From Tigriopus japonicus (taxonomy: Eukaryota; Arthropoda; Copepoda; Harpacticoida; Harpacticidae): a DNA stretch of 64,000 nt. Below are positions 1-13,600 of the stretch, piece after piece (position 1 is the stretch's first letter; each line of letters starts with the position of its first letter). The notes beneath the pieces were generated by a model. It saw only the letters and a list, made by a program, of their open reading frames with translations. It made no database searches and was not told the origin of the DNA. The position numbers and the translations under genes were made by a program. The stretch covers positions 1,295,986 to 1,359,985 of the forward strand of contig CM021321.1 of the NCBI GenBank assembly GCA_010645155.1, given 5' to 3'.

Positions 1-240
1 AGCCTGTGCCACATTGATGGACAGATGAAAAAGGTGATTCAGCTGCTTGTTCACCCGCATACACAACCATGGAACAACCATCGAATCTTCACTACTACAG
101 AAACTGCAGAGAGCTTGAATGACTACCAGGACGTCCAATGGCAATCAATGAGCGTGATCAAAATCTCGGGAGAGCAAGAGACCCAGAGAGCACTCCCAAA
201 CGAATTGAACAGATCATTATCAGTCTCTCAAAGAGCAGGT
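1..240 (+). CDS. Possible exon of an unidentified gene extending left of the window
   Basis: The first reading frame is open from base 1 to the TGA at 250-252, about 83 codons. A good splice-donor match (AAAGAGCAG|GTAAAT) falls at 240/241. The encoded peptide is hydrophilic, with no repeat and no domain I recognise; it contains segments such as DYQDVQWQSMS and ISGEQETQRALPNELN. Base composition is richer in GC than the DNA that follows. It could be an internal exon ending at 240 or a terminal exon ending at 252. No partner exon is visible to the right. A chance open frame is the main alternative, so the call is weak. Confidence 0.25.
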
Positions 241-252
241 AAATATAGATGA

Positions 253-3200
253 GACTCTGGGTCTTTCATGCGTTCGGATTCGCTTTATATGGGCAAAATG
301 CTTGAACGGTCGATGCTAAAAACCAGGTTGATGAACAATTCCTCATGAAATGACTCGACTCCATCCATCCAGTGAACACGGAATAGACACTCAACATCCA
401 TGATGGGTTCAATATTTTGATTCCCTTATGACGTGTTGATAATTTCAAGGGATTAGGAGGGTATCACGTTGACGTGATCTGTCGCCAGGCATCTATTTCT
501 TTCTGACAAAAAGTGTTGGTATAAAAACTTCCTCCTCTCTCTCTCTCGAGGTCTAGACTGGATGGATGAACTGAAGAAAGAAGCCTTTGGCTGGAAAAGT
601 GATTATCAAGCTGAGTGAACAACATTGAGGCTCCTCTAATTCTACCATTTGAAACCAGTCTGTGATGAATGACAAGCATGGAAGCTCAGTTTGAGAGGGC
701 ATGATCAAAGCCGTGGCTGCGATGTAAACGAAACGTAAAAGAATAATTACCGTTGCTTCTTTAAAGTGGTTTATTAACACACACTTGTGACACATTGACA
801 CCTTTAGAACAACTCTCTCATTTTTTTGGATACGCAAACTCAGACAGTTGTTATAAGAACATCGCGACTACTTCGGTCACAAAATCAAATCATACTATCA
901 CTAATGTCTTATTGCGCCTTTAAACTCTTTTGGACGTAATTCACTTATGAATAATGAGGCATTTCCTCTATTTCTCTGTGTATTTCTTCCTCTACATTGG
1001 GCAATATTCAACATCTTGAGAACAAGGAGGCCTTTCCCCTCTCTCTCACTTATTCCTCTTCTTCATCATCATTGACTAGCTTCCTCAAGCCAATACTTCA
1101 AAGTCCCCACCCCATCCATCTATTCCACAAGAAGAAAGAAAGAGAACATATTTACACACTTTACTGTGAAAACAAAGACTTTGACAAAGAAAGGCATTTA
1201 CATGGAAATTTCGGTCCCCTTCTCTCACCGTGTCTCAATGCACATGCTCGTTGAAGATACTCTAGCTGTAAGTTAAACCGAACTGTATGCATGATACATC
1301 GAGCGCATGTGGTTAGAAACTCGCAAGAAGCTAGTGAAAGACGCGTTCTTATTCCGAACAACAGTATTATTGTCTGATGCGAAGCATGTCTTGACTTGGA
1401 AAGAATCAGGTTTCTTTTGGGAATCTTAGTGGGTTGCTTCAAACCGAGAAAAGAGCCTTTTGATTCGGTTCCATTTTACAATTTTTTGCCGGGAAAATGG
1501 AAGCAAATTTACATTTCGGTCGTGTGCTAAAACTGCCAACTGATATGGATTGCTTGAATGACAAAAAGGAAATGTGAAGAACAGATATCTTGTGTCCCCC
1601 AATGTCAATAAAGAAGGATGAAATTCGTTGGGAGTAGGCCAAGCTTTTTGGGGTTCACTGTTTCATCGTTAGAGTCTTTTGGGTGGATTCATTTGTCTCT
1701 TAGATCTTCTGGAAGCTTTAGGAAATGACCATTAGTATGCGGTGCATGCTCAAGCTTCGACATACAGTATACTACCAAGAGGCCATTGACCATCCAACAA
1801 GTGCTGTAATATTGTAGAGTAGTCATTCAGAGGCAAAAATTATCCGAAACTTGTCCAAGAAAGTCGATGAGCAATTCCTCAGGGGCAAAATGGAGCAACT
1901 TCATCCATCCATCGCTCCATTCGTGCTTGGAGTGTTCCACTCAGGGGAGGGCAAAGTCGCTGATGGGAAGAAAACCGAGGAAGATGATGTTTACAGTAAT
2001 TTGATCCATGTCTCTTTAGTGTAGTTCCTTAAAAGCTTTCGCCTTCCGGCATTTTTTGCGCCAGGATTTGACATCATTTACCGTAATCAAATGTTCAACA
2101 AAACACGGACAAAGAATGGGGTAGGGAGGAGGTGTTTTGTAAAGATTATTTCCACCGACTCGCAAGATAACTAGATGGAGTGTGTAGTGTAAGAACAAAG
2201 CTACGGAAGAGCTTATTATGCTTGTTTAACCAAGCACCTTGTTTCCATCTCATCAAATATTGACTCGTTTTGTTGAAGGATCTTCGCTCAAGCCGAGTTC
2301 TTTGGGCCACTTGTTCGTCCTTTGCTCTTTCTACCTTCTGGCTTTAGAATAAGTAAACCGTGACAAAATGGGCGTCCAGTGAGGAGAGGATCTTTAGTTT
2401 ATGGGTTCTCATGAGGCAAAATTCAGTTGAATCAGAGGTCACTATACTCTTGAAGTCTCATGTTGTCTTTAATTACACCATTGAAGACAATTGAGCTCGG
2501 AGTCAAAGGTGCCTACCTGCTCTTTCTCTCCTTCCTGCATAATGGACGGGGAACATCTCGAAAATCGAGAAAGAAACCGTATCTACAGTACAGATTACGG
2601 GTCCAACATGAAACGAACAACACTAAATAAGCCGAAACAAGAGTCCTTTAGGGCAAGATTTCAACAAAGATAACTTGCAACTTTGCAACTTGGGCAATCA
2701 GTGGTCCCAATAATGGACTTTTTGACCAATGACACTGCGAGAATTCGTAACACTTGTTCCAGTTATTTGATTCACTTTGGATATTGAATATATTTAGTTT
2801 GAGATGGCTCAGCTCTTACTCGAAATATGCTAGTCTTGCAAAAACCACAAATAGCGGCTGGAAAATAGAAAACATTGCAGTGAGCATCGTTGACCATTGT
2901 TTCTTGGCTTTTCAAGTGAGATCATCTAGATGCACAAAGGTGCCAATAGGAGCATTATACAAGCCAGTAAACCATGCCTTGTTCGTCTGCTCCAAAGATA
3001 CGTATTCAACAATGCATTGCTAAAAGCGCACAGTGGACAACAAATTGTTTTGAAATTGAGTCCAGGCTCCATCACTTCCCTGGTGGGGGCCCGATTTGTC
3101 TCTGTCCCCCATTTTGGGGTCTCACTCGACTTTGGCAGACTCCTCCCCATGCATACTACGTACCTACGTACTAGTTGAGTTTGCCGATGTGGTAAGAGGC

Positions 3201-6200
3201 AACCTTGTGAGATGTGCATTTAACATTTTACTTTTTCATCCTCCAAGTATTTGCTCCGAAACGAATATCTTCCAAGGATGTTTTGGTCCCTGAATTGGAA
3301 CCTAATCTCTTTGAATAGGATTGATTGTCCATGGTTTCTTTTTTTGGGGTCTGTTGGTGTTTTCAGTGTAAAAAGTGGGGTCGTTTGGAGCATGCTGCGA
3401 GAGTGATATCTAGGCGTGGCTGCCATGTACATGGATTGTCATTGATGATAATTTAAAGACTAGCCAATCCATCAACCATCAATTGCCCTGTCTGACTCAT
3501 CCAAGAGAACGTGTGCGTGTTCAATGTAGTCATTGGTTAAAGTCAAATTCAGCGGGGATTCTAAATCGGTTGGTACAAACACACTTTGAAAAGTCATACC
3601 GAGAAAATGCCTTGCCAAATGGTTTAGCTTGTATGTGCGCTAGAACAAGGAACGTCAATGTGACAATTGATTCGCGGGATCTGTCAAGTGTTTCGTTCTC
3701 ACAGAAATCCACGACAAACCAAACAAAAATTTGACATGCACAAGTCACCCCCTGCATTCTACGTACGGTCTCCTGGGTCTTTGAGCCGAGAAAAACATTT
3801 GCGGATGAACTTCACTGGACGTCTCTGGCAAAACCCTTTTTTCCACCCTCGCTCCCACCCTCCTTCTCGACCACATAGCGGTACAGTTATGTCAAATAAT
3901 ATTTGGACACTGGGCCAAAAGGGAACGAAAACAATCATAGACTGGCATTGTCGGCATGAAAATTGCAAGGATTAAATGTTCAGGAATACGTTTTGGCATT
4001 TTAGGTTTTTCGTCTTTTACCAATTACTTATGATTTATTTTGATAACGTTTTCGAACGGCAATAATTTTGGTAACTAGACTTGGTACATAAGCTAAGCAA
4101 AGCTTGCAATTAAGCCCCTTTTTCAGGATTAGAATACTAAACCATTTTGCAGTATTCTTTTTTCTTTCTAACACCATAACGGATCTGAAAACTTGCAAAT
4201 ATTCACATTAGCTCATTCAATGTAATCTCATCTCGATTAAAAGGCTAAAAAGGCTCGTAGATATCTCTTGCGAAATCAGTTTCTCAATGTTCCTGAACAT
4301 GGGAAATGGTCTTATAATATTTGCGCTAACTTTAAAAGGGTGAAAAGGATGGATCATGGATGACAACAAGCCAGAGTCCTGCCGTGTTGGTCGCTCTTCC
4401 GATATTGATCCAGCAAGACAAGTGTAAACAACACTGATCGATTGTTTTAACCAACCCTCTTGTAGAGGCTCGTTTCCGAAATCGCCATTTTTCACGTAAA
4501 ACATTGAGGCTCAAATCTGGTTGATCTGATGATGCTCACCCGAAGATTGAACACATGTGATCGGATCTGGTCTTGAAATGATCGAGCCAAAACATTAAGC
4601 AGGGTTTTATCAGTGTAATTTTGCAGTTGACATCCCTCAATTTCTCTTGTCTTGGGTCTCTCGTTCTCTCTCGCTTTGGGCTTTGCGACTTGCCGAGGAT
4701 GTTGAACGAGTGAGACTGGGAAAACAAGAGACAAATTGTTTCGGCGAATTTTGGCGCCATCAATTGCAGACTGGGTGGAATTTCGAGCATGCGAACCACC
4801 ATCAATATGGAAGAAGAAGGAGGAGGTGTTTGTCTTCCAGTCCATGTTTAGGGCTATGATCATCATCATCCATCTACGATCTCAATGAAGTCATTAAAAG
4901 TGGGAAAAGCAACGCCATTTGCCTGCCCATGAGTGCGTGGTTATTGAATTACAAAGGATTGCTGATATCCGTTGGAGTCTTTGTGATGTTGCCGCGCACA
5001 CTCACACATTCAATCGACGAAGCACTTGAAATTTGAATCTGCCTTTTAATTGTTGGCCGAACTAAAACCACTGAACCAACAACTTTCTTTCTCGGATTAT
5101 CTTGTTCGCTCCAGGTGCAAAGTTGCTCATGGAGAGAAGGAAGTAATTTGAGATCGCGCCATTAATAGCGCAGTTCCGGGCAAAAACCTGTTAACACATG
5201 CTTGGAATTCTATCGAAAGAAATTCAAGACTCCACCCTTGCCATGATGAGGCATCCTTCCCCAAGCTTGCAGTCATTTCTCCCTGGTCGTGGGGGCCATA
5301 AATTGAAAGATTCCTTGCGTATGCATGCAGTTCATATCAATGAATTCTAGACACCGTCCCGTTTCCTTTTCGTCCGACAAACTAAGCCGGATGTTGGTCC
5401 CCTTCAAAACATCTTTAGGGGCAGCACATTCCTCGTTCAGACTTCAGACCTTTCCATGAAACTGAATTTTTCCACAAACATGCACTTCGATTCCTCTTGG
5501 TAACCCTCTTTCACAGCACTGTTTGTTGTAAGGTGTTTATAATTTTTGGGTGGTGTGTTTTTGGAGCGGAGCTCTTTTTCCCTAGTTCCCCCCTTCATTC
5601 ACTTACTGCCAAATCAATCTTAGCCGCGTGGCTAGAGAAACTTCCAAATTTCTTGGAGCTACATCACTCGCTGAGGAATGAAGGTGGTGTTGGGTTGTTT
5701 TGCCACGTTTTCATGGGGTTCTTATAATGTAGCAGTAGCCAACCACGAAGGGCTACAAAGGAGATTTGATGCATTTCCAAAATCATGTGGTTAACAGGGC
5801 AACACAGATGAGGAGCAAAGAGACCTCGTCGTCTTTGGTTCGCTCTTCTTCTCCAAGAGAACCTAGAACCTAGTTAAAGCCCTCAAGGTTGTTTCGTGGA
5901 ACAACTTCCGCTTCATGTGGTTTTCCATTTGGCGAAGTGTGCATGTACAGTACGTAAGAGAGGAAGGGATTGCTCTTGTCAATTTGACACAAGATTCTTC
6001 AGATGTGGGCCAGAATAAGGCTCGCTTTAAAGAGGCCTCAAAAGAAGCACTACTACCACCATAACCCTTTCTTGGCAAATGCGGTCACCATAAGGACTGT
6101 CCGCAATCTCAAACGAAAGAGACCTTTTGAGAACATTTGGAACCTCGAACCTAATTTTGAATAGGATGTGCAGTTCACCATCTCGACGCATTTTCGTCCT

Positions 6201-9200
6201 TACTTTTTATATGTACGTCCGTTGATGGAACTTCATACGTACATTGATAAGAAGGTTAGGTTGGGATAGAGAAGAAAAAAAATGATCACTCACTTGGAGG
6301 CGAATGTTCCAGAACAACAGTCTCGGGATCCAGAGACAAATCATCATCGTCGAATGGAACAGTCGCCAAGTTATTAGTTTGATGGAGAGAACGTGGTACT
6401 AATGGTGGAAGCTATCATCTCGAATATGATATCCACTCAAAGGGAACACTTAAGACAACTGAGCTCCTTTCCCTCTCTTGAAATCGAGGTTTCTCTGATC
6501 CCCCGTTGCATAATTATTATCCAGTACACTTCCTAACAAGATCAAACAACCACAGTTCCCCTAAAGGCTTTCGGGAACCCCTATCTATTTATGCTGTTCG
6601 TGGATTTTTGCCATGTGGTCGCACCATTTTCCGTCCTCATCAATCTAAATATCAGCGACTTCAGAACTATCATTCGCGTCTGCTTTCAGCAAGACTTGAT
6701 CCGACCGACTAGAAACATTACCGATTGTGTTCCAATTCCCTGGTGTTATGCTTCTTCGCAATGTAATTACTTGGATTGAAAACCGTCATTAGGGTGCAAT
6801 TTGTTGCAATTAATGCATGTTCTTAGCCTTCTCAGAAAACTGCTGCTGTCTCAATACAAGTCAGTGACAAGGATCTCCACCTCAAAAATGGTGTTGGAGC
6901 CGGTCACGCAGGAGTTCACGCTGGTGGAAGTCTACAATTTAGGTCTTTATGCGTGGGCACGGTTGTGCTGGAAAAGTTGTAACGGGATACGAATATGTAA
7001 ATTGATTGCAAAGGCTTATTACATAGGTATCATAGTAAGACTTCTACTGATTTCACACTCGATGAGCTGAGAGCATTTCCTGAAAATTATGGAGATTCAC
7101 ACACACTAATTCGAGAAAGGAGTCGCACTCGCGGCAAAACTTAGAAGGAGAATCCTGCAGAGTCTGATGATGAAGGAACTCGTTGTAAAAGAGGGTTCAT
7201 TGGCTCAAGGGAGCCAAACGAGACAAATTTAGGGGTTGTTTTCGGATGCAACCCTCAAAGGGCGGAGATGAAGGGAAAGAGGAAGCAGGAGACTCTTTCG
7301 ACAAAAACAACGAACTGTCACAGAACAGATAAGATGTGGCCTGATACTTCAACCTCCATCCTGGATATGTAAGCATTTTGAAAAACTTATCTACTCATTC
7401 GTGACAAAAACAGCTAGCAAGATCATGCAATGATTTATTAAACCGCAGATTGAAGCAGCACAGATCTAGCCCATTTTCATACTGATATTCTCGATTGGTT
7501 CCTAATCTTGAGTACATCTATATATCCATACAAGGAATGAATCACATAGCTTGGATTTATAGCAATTCTCTTCTTCGTTCTTTTTCGTTCTCGGCTTGCC
7601 TCAGTGTCTCTCTGCGTTGTGGACAACTGTTAATCTATCAAGAATTAGATGAGGGTAATTCCCTTAGAAGGAACCAAAGCCAAACCAAGTCCGCTAAGAA
7701 GGATTAGGGCAAAACCATCACAACCCACCCTCTTCATCCACATCTCCACCCCATCATCATCCCGAAATATCTTCAGTCTTCATCAAGAACGTCCAAACCC
7801 CTAACTAAGCAAGGGCTGCTCTTGGAAGCAGAATTGCCAAGCTACTTAGAAGATCCTAATCACTTGATGCACATGAATAATTGAGGATCTCTCTCTCTCC
7901 ACGAAGTCTTGTCTAAGATTGATACTAACTCGGCCCTGATTCTACCCTGTGTGCCTCAAGTTTGGGCTCTGATGAACTGATAATCCCGCAAACTGACGAG
8001 GCCAAATTGAACGAGGTCCTTTGTTGTGGTCATTAATTGGCACTTCTTACTCATCTTCTTTTTCTTCTCATCTGTGAAGACCATGAATGCCAAGTTTGAA
8101 GAGATGATTGAGACAAGAAACGGCCTCAAAAGCGTCACACAAGCGACCTATGATTCCAAATCATTGGCCGCCAAGAGCATCATGGTCGCTCACACAAGTG
8201 TTGTCGATAAGAATGTGTCTCTAATTAAAACTTGAATGGGTTCCAAGCACGCAAACGAATAGAAAAAGATGGTGGTGAGATGATGGAGACGATGATGATG
8301 GTGATAGGGAGGAAAAACTATTTGATCAAGCTGAAGAGAATGAGAAGAATGTTTTGGTCAAAGAATGAACGATGGAAAGAGTCCAGAGTGAGATCAATGA
8401 TTACGAAAATTGAAGGCAATATTGAAGCGCTCCAACTTCTAATTTTGCTTCAAATTGACTCACAGAATCTTTTCAATCATCTTAAGCTAACGGATCGGCC
8501 GTTGATAGTTTTAACAGAAATATGACGGATTATGACCCTTTTCATGGCTTAACCGCAAGGCCAAGGACCCAAATTGACTTTTAGAAATCTAATTTATCAA
8601 ATAAATTTGCTTCTTATGAGCCTGAGAACATGTCGTAAGGGCATGTGCATCAATTTTAAACCCTGTTGGAAGTCTTGATCGAAAGTTCAAAGTTTCAAAT
8701 GCTGAATTAACTACAAACATTGCAATCCAGTAAAAAAAAATTGTTACCAGTTAGATGCAACGAAGAAATTCCACAATCTTTGTCCGAATATGCAATAAAT
8801 CTTTTTTGTCACTCATGAAGTGGATTTCAATTTGCTTTTACCAGTAATACCAACTCATACTAGACATTCTCAATTTCACCTTTTTACACAAGCATTCGGA
8901 TGAAAAAAAATCCTCCTAAAATACATCATTGCACAATTTCAAGACATGTTAAATGATGTGTCACTTTTATTGTAAAAATGCCCGATAAATTGATTTTACT
9001 TTTAAGATGCTCTAAACAATTAGCTCGAATGTTTTCCATTATTACTCAAAATTCTATTGTATTGCACTTTGGGTTTCCATTTTTGTCTTTAAGCGTTATA
9101 ATTTTTTTTGTTCCTTGAAGTTTGAATTGTGAACTTGAAATTCTTTAAGTTTTTTTGTGAGAGGCTGAAAGCCTAGTGAAAAATTAACCACAGATCTGTG

Positions 9201-10560
9201 GCCTTTACCGAACTGGAAGCTTTTAGGCGAGACCAGATTGTAGAGCAAAGGCAATTGTAAAATATTTATCATTGGCAGTGATTTAAACTTACGTGATGGA
9301 AATACGGATTGAGTCAAATTTATTAACAAAAATCTTTTTCGACACAGATTCAATAGAAGCACACATATTTCTAAATAAAAATATTTACATATCTTCATTT
9401 TATGTGGTGCTTGCATAAGTTTGATTTCAGTACTTGTAACATAATTGGAAATTTAAACCGAATCATGTTTTAGCCCGTTACTTATATATGCCCACCTTTG
9501 AAGAAATAAAACACGAGCAACTAGTCTACCAAAGTTCAGGGTCAGATTATTTTCAATCAAGTTCAACTTAAAATAGATATTTACTCTCTCTAAAACGATT
9601 TAATTTACATGAACTGCGTGCTTTTACATCTTTTTTGACTATATTTTCGCAAGATTACGCCTTTCTAGGTACTCAGGCGTGCCTAAATTAAAATTAGTTA
9701 GAACACAAGTATACAATATTATTTATCTACCCAATTTGATCACCCTGAAATTTGTCATTATTAGCCTAGAATCAAGTAAACAATCAAATCACGATTAATT
9801 TCCGCATTTACAAAACCACATTTATCTCCTTCAAATTCACGTGTCCATGCCAGATTTTCGCGCAATCTGTGGCCGATGATGTGCCCAACTGATCCAGTGT
9901 CTTGCGTTCGATGAAGCACTTGTGCATCGGTGCGCAAAGGAACGATCATCAAAGAAGAACGGATTCAGACACTGACTCCATCCATCTATTCAGTCATTGA
10001 GACGAAGACGTTCTCCAATGATTTCTCCCGGCTCGGCCAAGATTCATTCTTTTCCATCTCCATATCACTAATCCTACCCCAGTCTTTCGAGGCCTGCTCT
10101 TTCTCACCAACGGCTATTTGCGCGTCGTTCACGGTCAGCGCGACTCTCCGCAGCTCAGCTTTGCGCCTTGGTTTACTTGCGCGAGTGAGAGTGAGTGCTA
10201 TTGAAGAACACGGACAAGGAGTTCACGTCGTTCTCTCCCGCTCTACTCTGGCCTCATGATGTACGCACGTATGAGGTTATAGGAGCTTTTAAGGCCAGTC
10301 CGAGCTCGATGGCTGTCCAGCTGTTTCGACTTGATCTTCAGTTCAATGTGAGACGTCAAGCTGAGTGTGTTGAGCATCACTTCTTGGCCGTGGTTTTCAT
10401 CTTGCTTAGAAGTTTCAAGTGTTGATGAGACCTGGATTCGATCCAGACTGAAGAACTGGCAGGTTGAATGAGTTTGAACGTGCATCAAAATGAAATTGTG
10501 ATTAAGCAATCCCAGGGTTTAGACCAAACCATGACCCCGCTAAGTGAATGTGTGAGTGAG
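253..10560. other. Long non-coding stretch upstream of the Toll gene
   Basis: I see no convincing gene here on either strand. Open frames are short, lack recognisable domains and mostly start at non-ATG codons. Small features include a CT run near 535-548, pyrimidine-rich tracts near 1035-1070, and an AT-rich interval at about 8,600-9,760. Around 8,080-8,400 short hydrophilic frames lie end to end in different phases and could be a decayed coding relic, but I cannot name a family. The segment at 9,900-10,560 is richer in GC and probably holds the Toll promoter and 5' UTR; no clear TATA box was identified. Confidence 0.5.
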
Positions 10561-10647
10561 CGGGATTCATGATGAAAAGGAGACTTGGCAAGCAAGGTCT
10601 CGTTTTTGGTCTTTAGAGACCCTTCAAAGGCCTCCCTTCCATGCACA

Positions 10648-13600
10648 ATGCGAAGGAAACGAAGTAAACTCTGGCCTTGGTGGTCAGTGGGCCTTTTGGC
10701 CACGTTGTTTGGGATATCGATCCCCCCACCTGCCAATGGGGAACCCAGTTGTTCATTGGCCGAGGACGAGACGTCCATTGTTTGTCAGATGAGGACGTTA
10801 AACTCGCAGAATTCGTCCCGATTCAGTGGGGAGCCGGACTTGGCTAGTATCCGAGTCCGTTGCTCAGATGTGTTCTTTTATGAGTCCTTCCTGAAGACAA
10901 ATCATTTCGGATACCTGCCTAATATGATCAATCTCGAGCTCGAGTTCTGCAAGATTCGCAAGGTGCCTTCTTTGGCCTTTTCGGGGCTGAGTAACCTCGA
11001 GAGTCTCACGATTTGTACCCATAACTCTGAATGGTCAGCCATGATGATGGAACTCGAGAAGGACGCCTTTACCGGTCTGAACCATCTGAAGCAACTAAAC
11101 CTTACGCAAAACAATTTGTGGACGCTTCCAGCCTCTGTCTTTTGCTCATTAGACAGTCTCGAGTCACTAAACTTATCGAGAAATTACTTGCAAGACGTCA
11201 TGGACCTTGGTTTTGCATCTCAAGATTTACGGTCTTGCCGGCTGCCTCTTGAAACGCTTGATCTCTCTCACAACAGCCTCACCATCGTTCCAACCACTGC
11301 TTTCGGACAACTAACGAGGTTAAAGACTCTCTATTTAAATGGAAACAATCTCAATATTCTCGAGGACGAGGCTTTCACTGGCCTTGAGACATTACAAAAG
11401 TTGGACTTGGCCAACAACGAATTGGTGGCTTTGCCGCCCGATACGTTCCGAGAGATGAAACACCTGCGCGAGCTTTACCTTCAAAACAATTCGCTCACCG
11501 CCCTGGCCCCAGGGATTTTTTCCAATTTGGAGGGCCTCCTACTCTTGAACCTCTCTCGGAATGATATCACCAATGATTGGCTCAACTCGGATGCCTTTTC
11601 GGCCTTGCATCAGTTGAGGGTGCTCGATCTCTCGCACAACCAATTAACTCGATTGGACTCGAACCTATTTCGAGGCATGTCCTCTCTGAAGATACTCAAT
11701 CTGGAGCACAATCGAATCCTGTCGGTGGAGGCCAATACATTCCAGCACCAGGCCCATCATCTGCAGATCCTTTATCTGTCCTACAACCGTTTGGAGAACC
11801 TCCATCCTAAAGCTATACACAGCCTGCCATTCCTCAACTCTCTTTCGCTTGATCATAACCAATTGCGGAGTCTGCATAGGAATGCCTTGAAAAATTGCTC
11901 CACTCTGCAAGACTTGGCGTTGCACAACAACCGTTTGCAAGATATTCCCAAATCGGTCAGATCATTGCCACTCCTCCGCACTTTAGACCTCGGAGGAAAT
12001 GGTATCAAAGTGGTGAAGAACGACTCCCTCAAAGGACTCTCTCATCTGTATGGTCTTCGCTTGGCCGAGAATGGATTAGAGCACATACACGTTGATGCTT
12101 TCACCTCCGTTCCCAATCTTCAAGTACTCAATCTGGCGAACAACAATATCGAGAAGGAGAATTTGCATGAGAATGTCTTATTTCCCCTCACCGAGTTGAG
12201 AGTGTTGCGTTTGGACAAGAACCGTTTAGTGGATATCAATGGGTTACTTCAAGCTCAATCTGAGTTGCTTTGGCTCAACGTGTCATTCAATCGATTGCAA
12301 TGGTTCGATTATGCCTCGATCCCGAAATCAGTGAACTGGTTGGACTTGCATGAGAACCAGCTAGAAGATCTGGGAAATTACTTCGCTCTAAAAACTGGCT
12401 TTAGCTTGGATACTCTGGATGCCAGTCATAATCGGATTAGCCGAATTGGTCCCCTTTCGATCGTGGACAGTCTCCGAACTGTCTTTTTGAACGGAAACCA
12501 GATCACAACCATCGAGGCCAACAGTTTCAGTGAAAATGCAAATCTCCGACGAGTCGATCTGTCCGAAAATGAGATCCGACACCTCCAAATCTCCGCCCTA
12601 AGTGTCTATATGGAGAGCAGCTCCTCATCATCTGCATCATCCACTTCAGACCAACTATCTTCATCTGCGAAATCATCATCATCGCTCGGTGGAACGGATT
12701 CGAGCAAGTCAAACGTCAATTCGAGAGATGGAAAAAACTCATTTGAAGGTGAGTTCGACTCTTAAAAGAGAGGCTTATTTCGAGTAGAGTGAGCGTGAAA
12801 GAGGGATCCCTCCAAACCCGAAAAATATTAAGATTGGAGAGATCAAGATTAAATGGGAGATGCTCACTTCGTTCGGTAAGAGACAGAGAGACGCAGATCG
12901 AGATGGCCTGAGTTGGCAGAAGAGAGAAAGAGAGCAGAGAGAGAGAGAGAGGGCGAGAAACCGAATGATGAGCTCAAGTTTTTTTCAAGTTGTCATATTT
13001 TTTAGCGCGACTCTTTTTCCTCGACCGAGTTGTAACTTTTCCCACTGGAAACTTGGTCCCGTATCTGCTTTGCCTTCTTCTTTTCTTGTTCCCCTTTAGG
13101 AGAGCAAATGTCAAGATTTCTTGCACACAGTGTCAAATTAAGTTTGATATTTGCCCAATGATGGCTGCATGCAACGCCCGGGATGATGCTCTTTGGAGTC
13201 CTCCATATGTAATTTCTGCGGATCAAGTTGCTTGGCAGGGAAAAACCGGGTAATTTTACAACTCGCTGAAAGAAAAGCTTAAATTGCTTTTCCCCCGAAA
13301 ATAGGCAAAGACACGACGAACGAACGAACAAGCACAGCTCATAGAGCAAGAACAAGAAGAAGAAGAGGATGATTGTCATGTGGGTTATCATTGGGGAATT
13401 GCATTTCTTAATGATTTCTGCATACATACGACATGCTTGCATGCATTACATGCTTGATTCCTACTAGGACCACAAAAGCATGTTGTGAATAGAACCGTTT
13501 CCTCTCGGTTAGCAAGTCATTCGCTAGACCGTCAGTCATTGTGGAGAAACTGGAAATGATTGATTGTGCCGAGTGTCTACTCAGGCGCTCGTCTTAGTAT

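Noticed and set aside
10585..10647. Upstream extension of the Toll frame to 10,585
   Set aside because: There is no ATG in this part. The first ATG, at 10,648, gives a proper signal peptide.
12749..12765. Read-through of Toll exon 1 to the stop at 12,765
   Set aside because: The protein would end before the LRR cap. Splicing at GTGAGT joins in phase to the exon encoding the cap, membrane segment and TIR.
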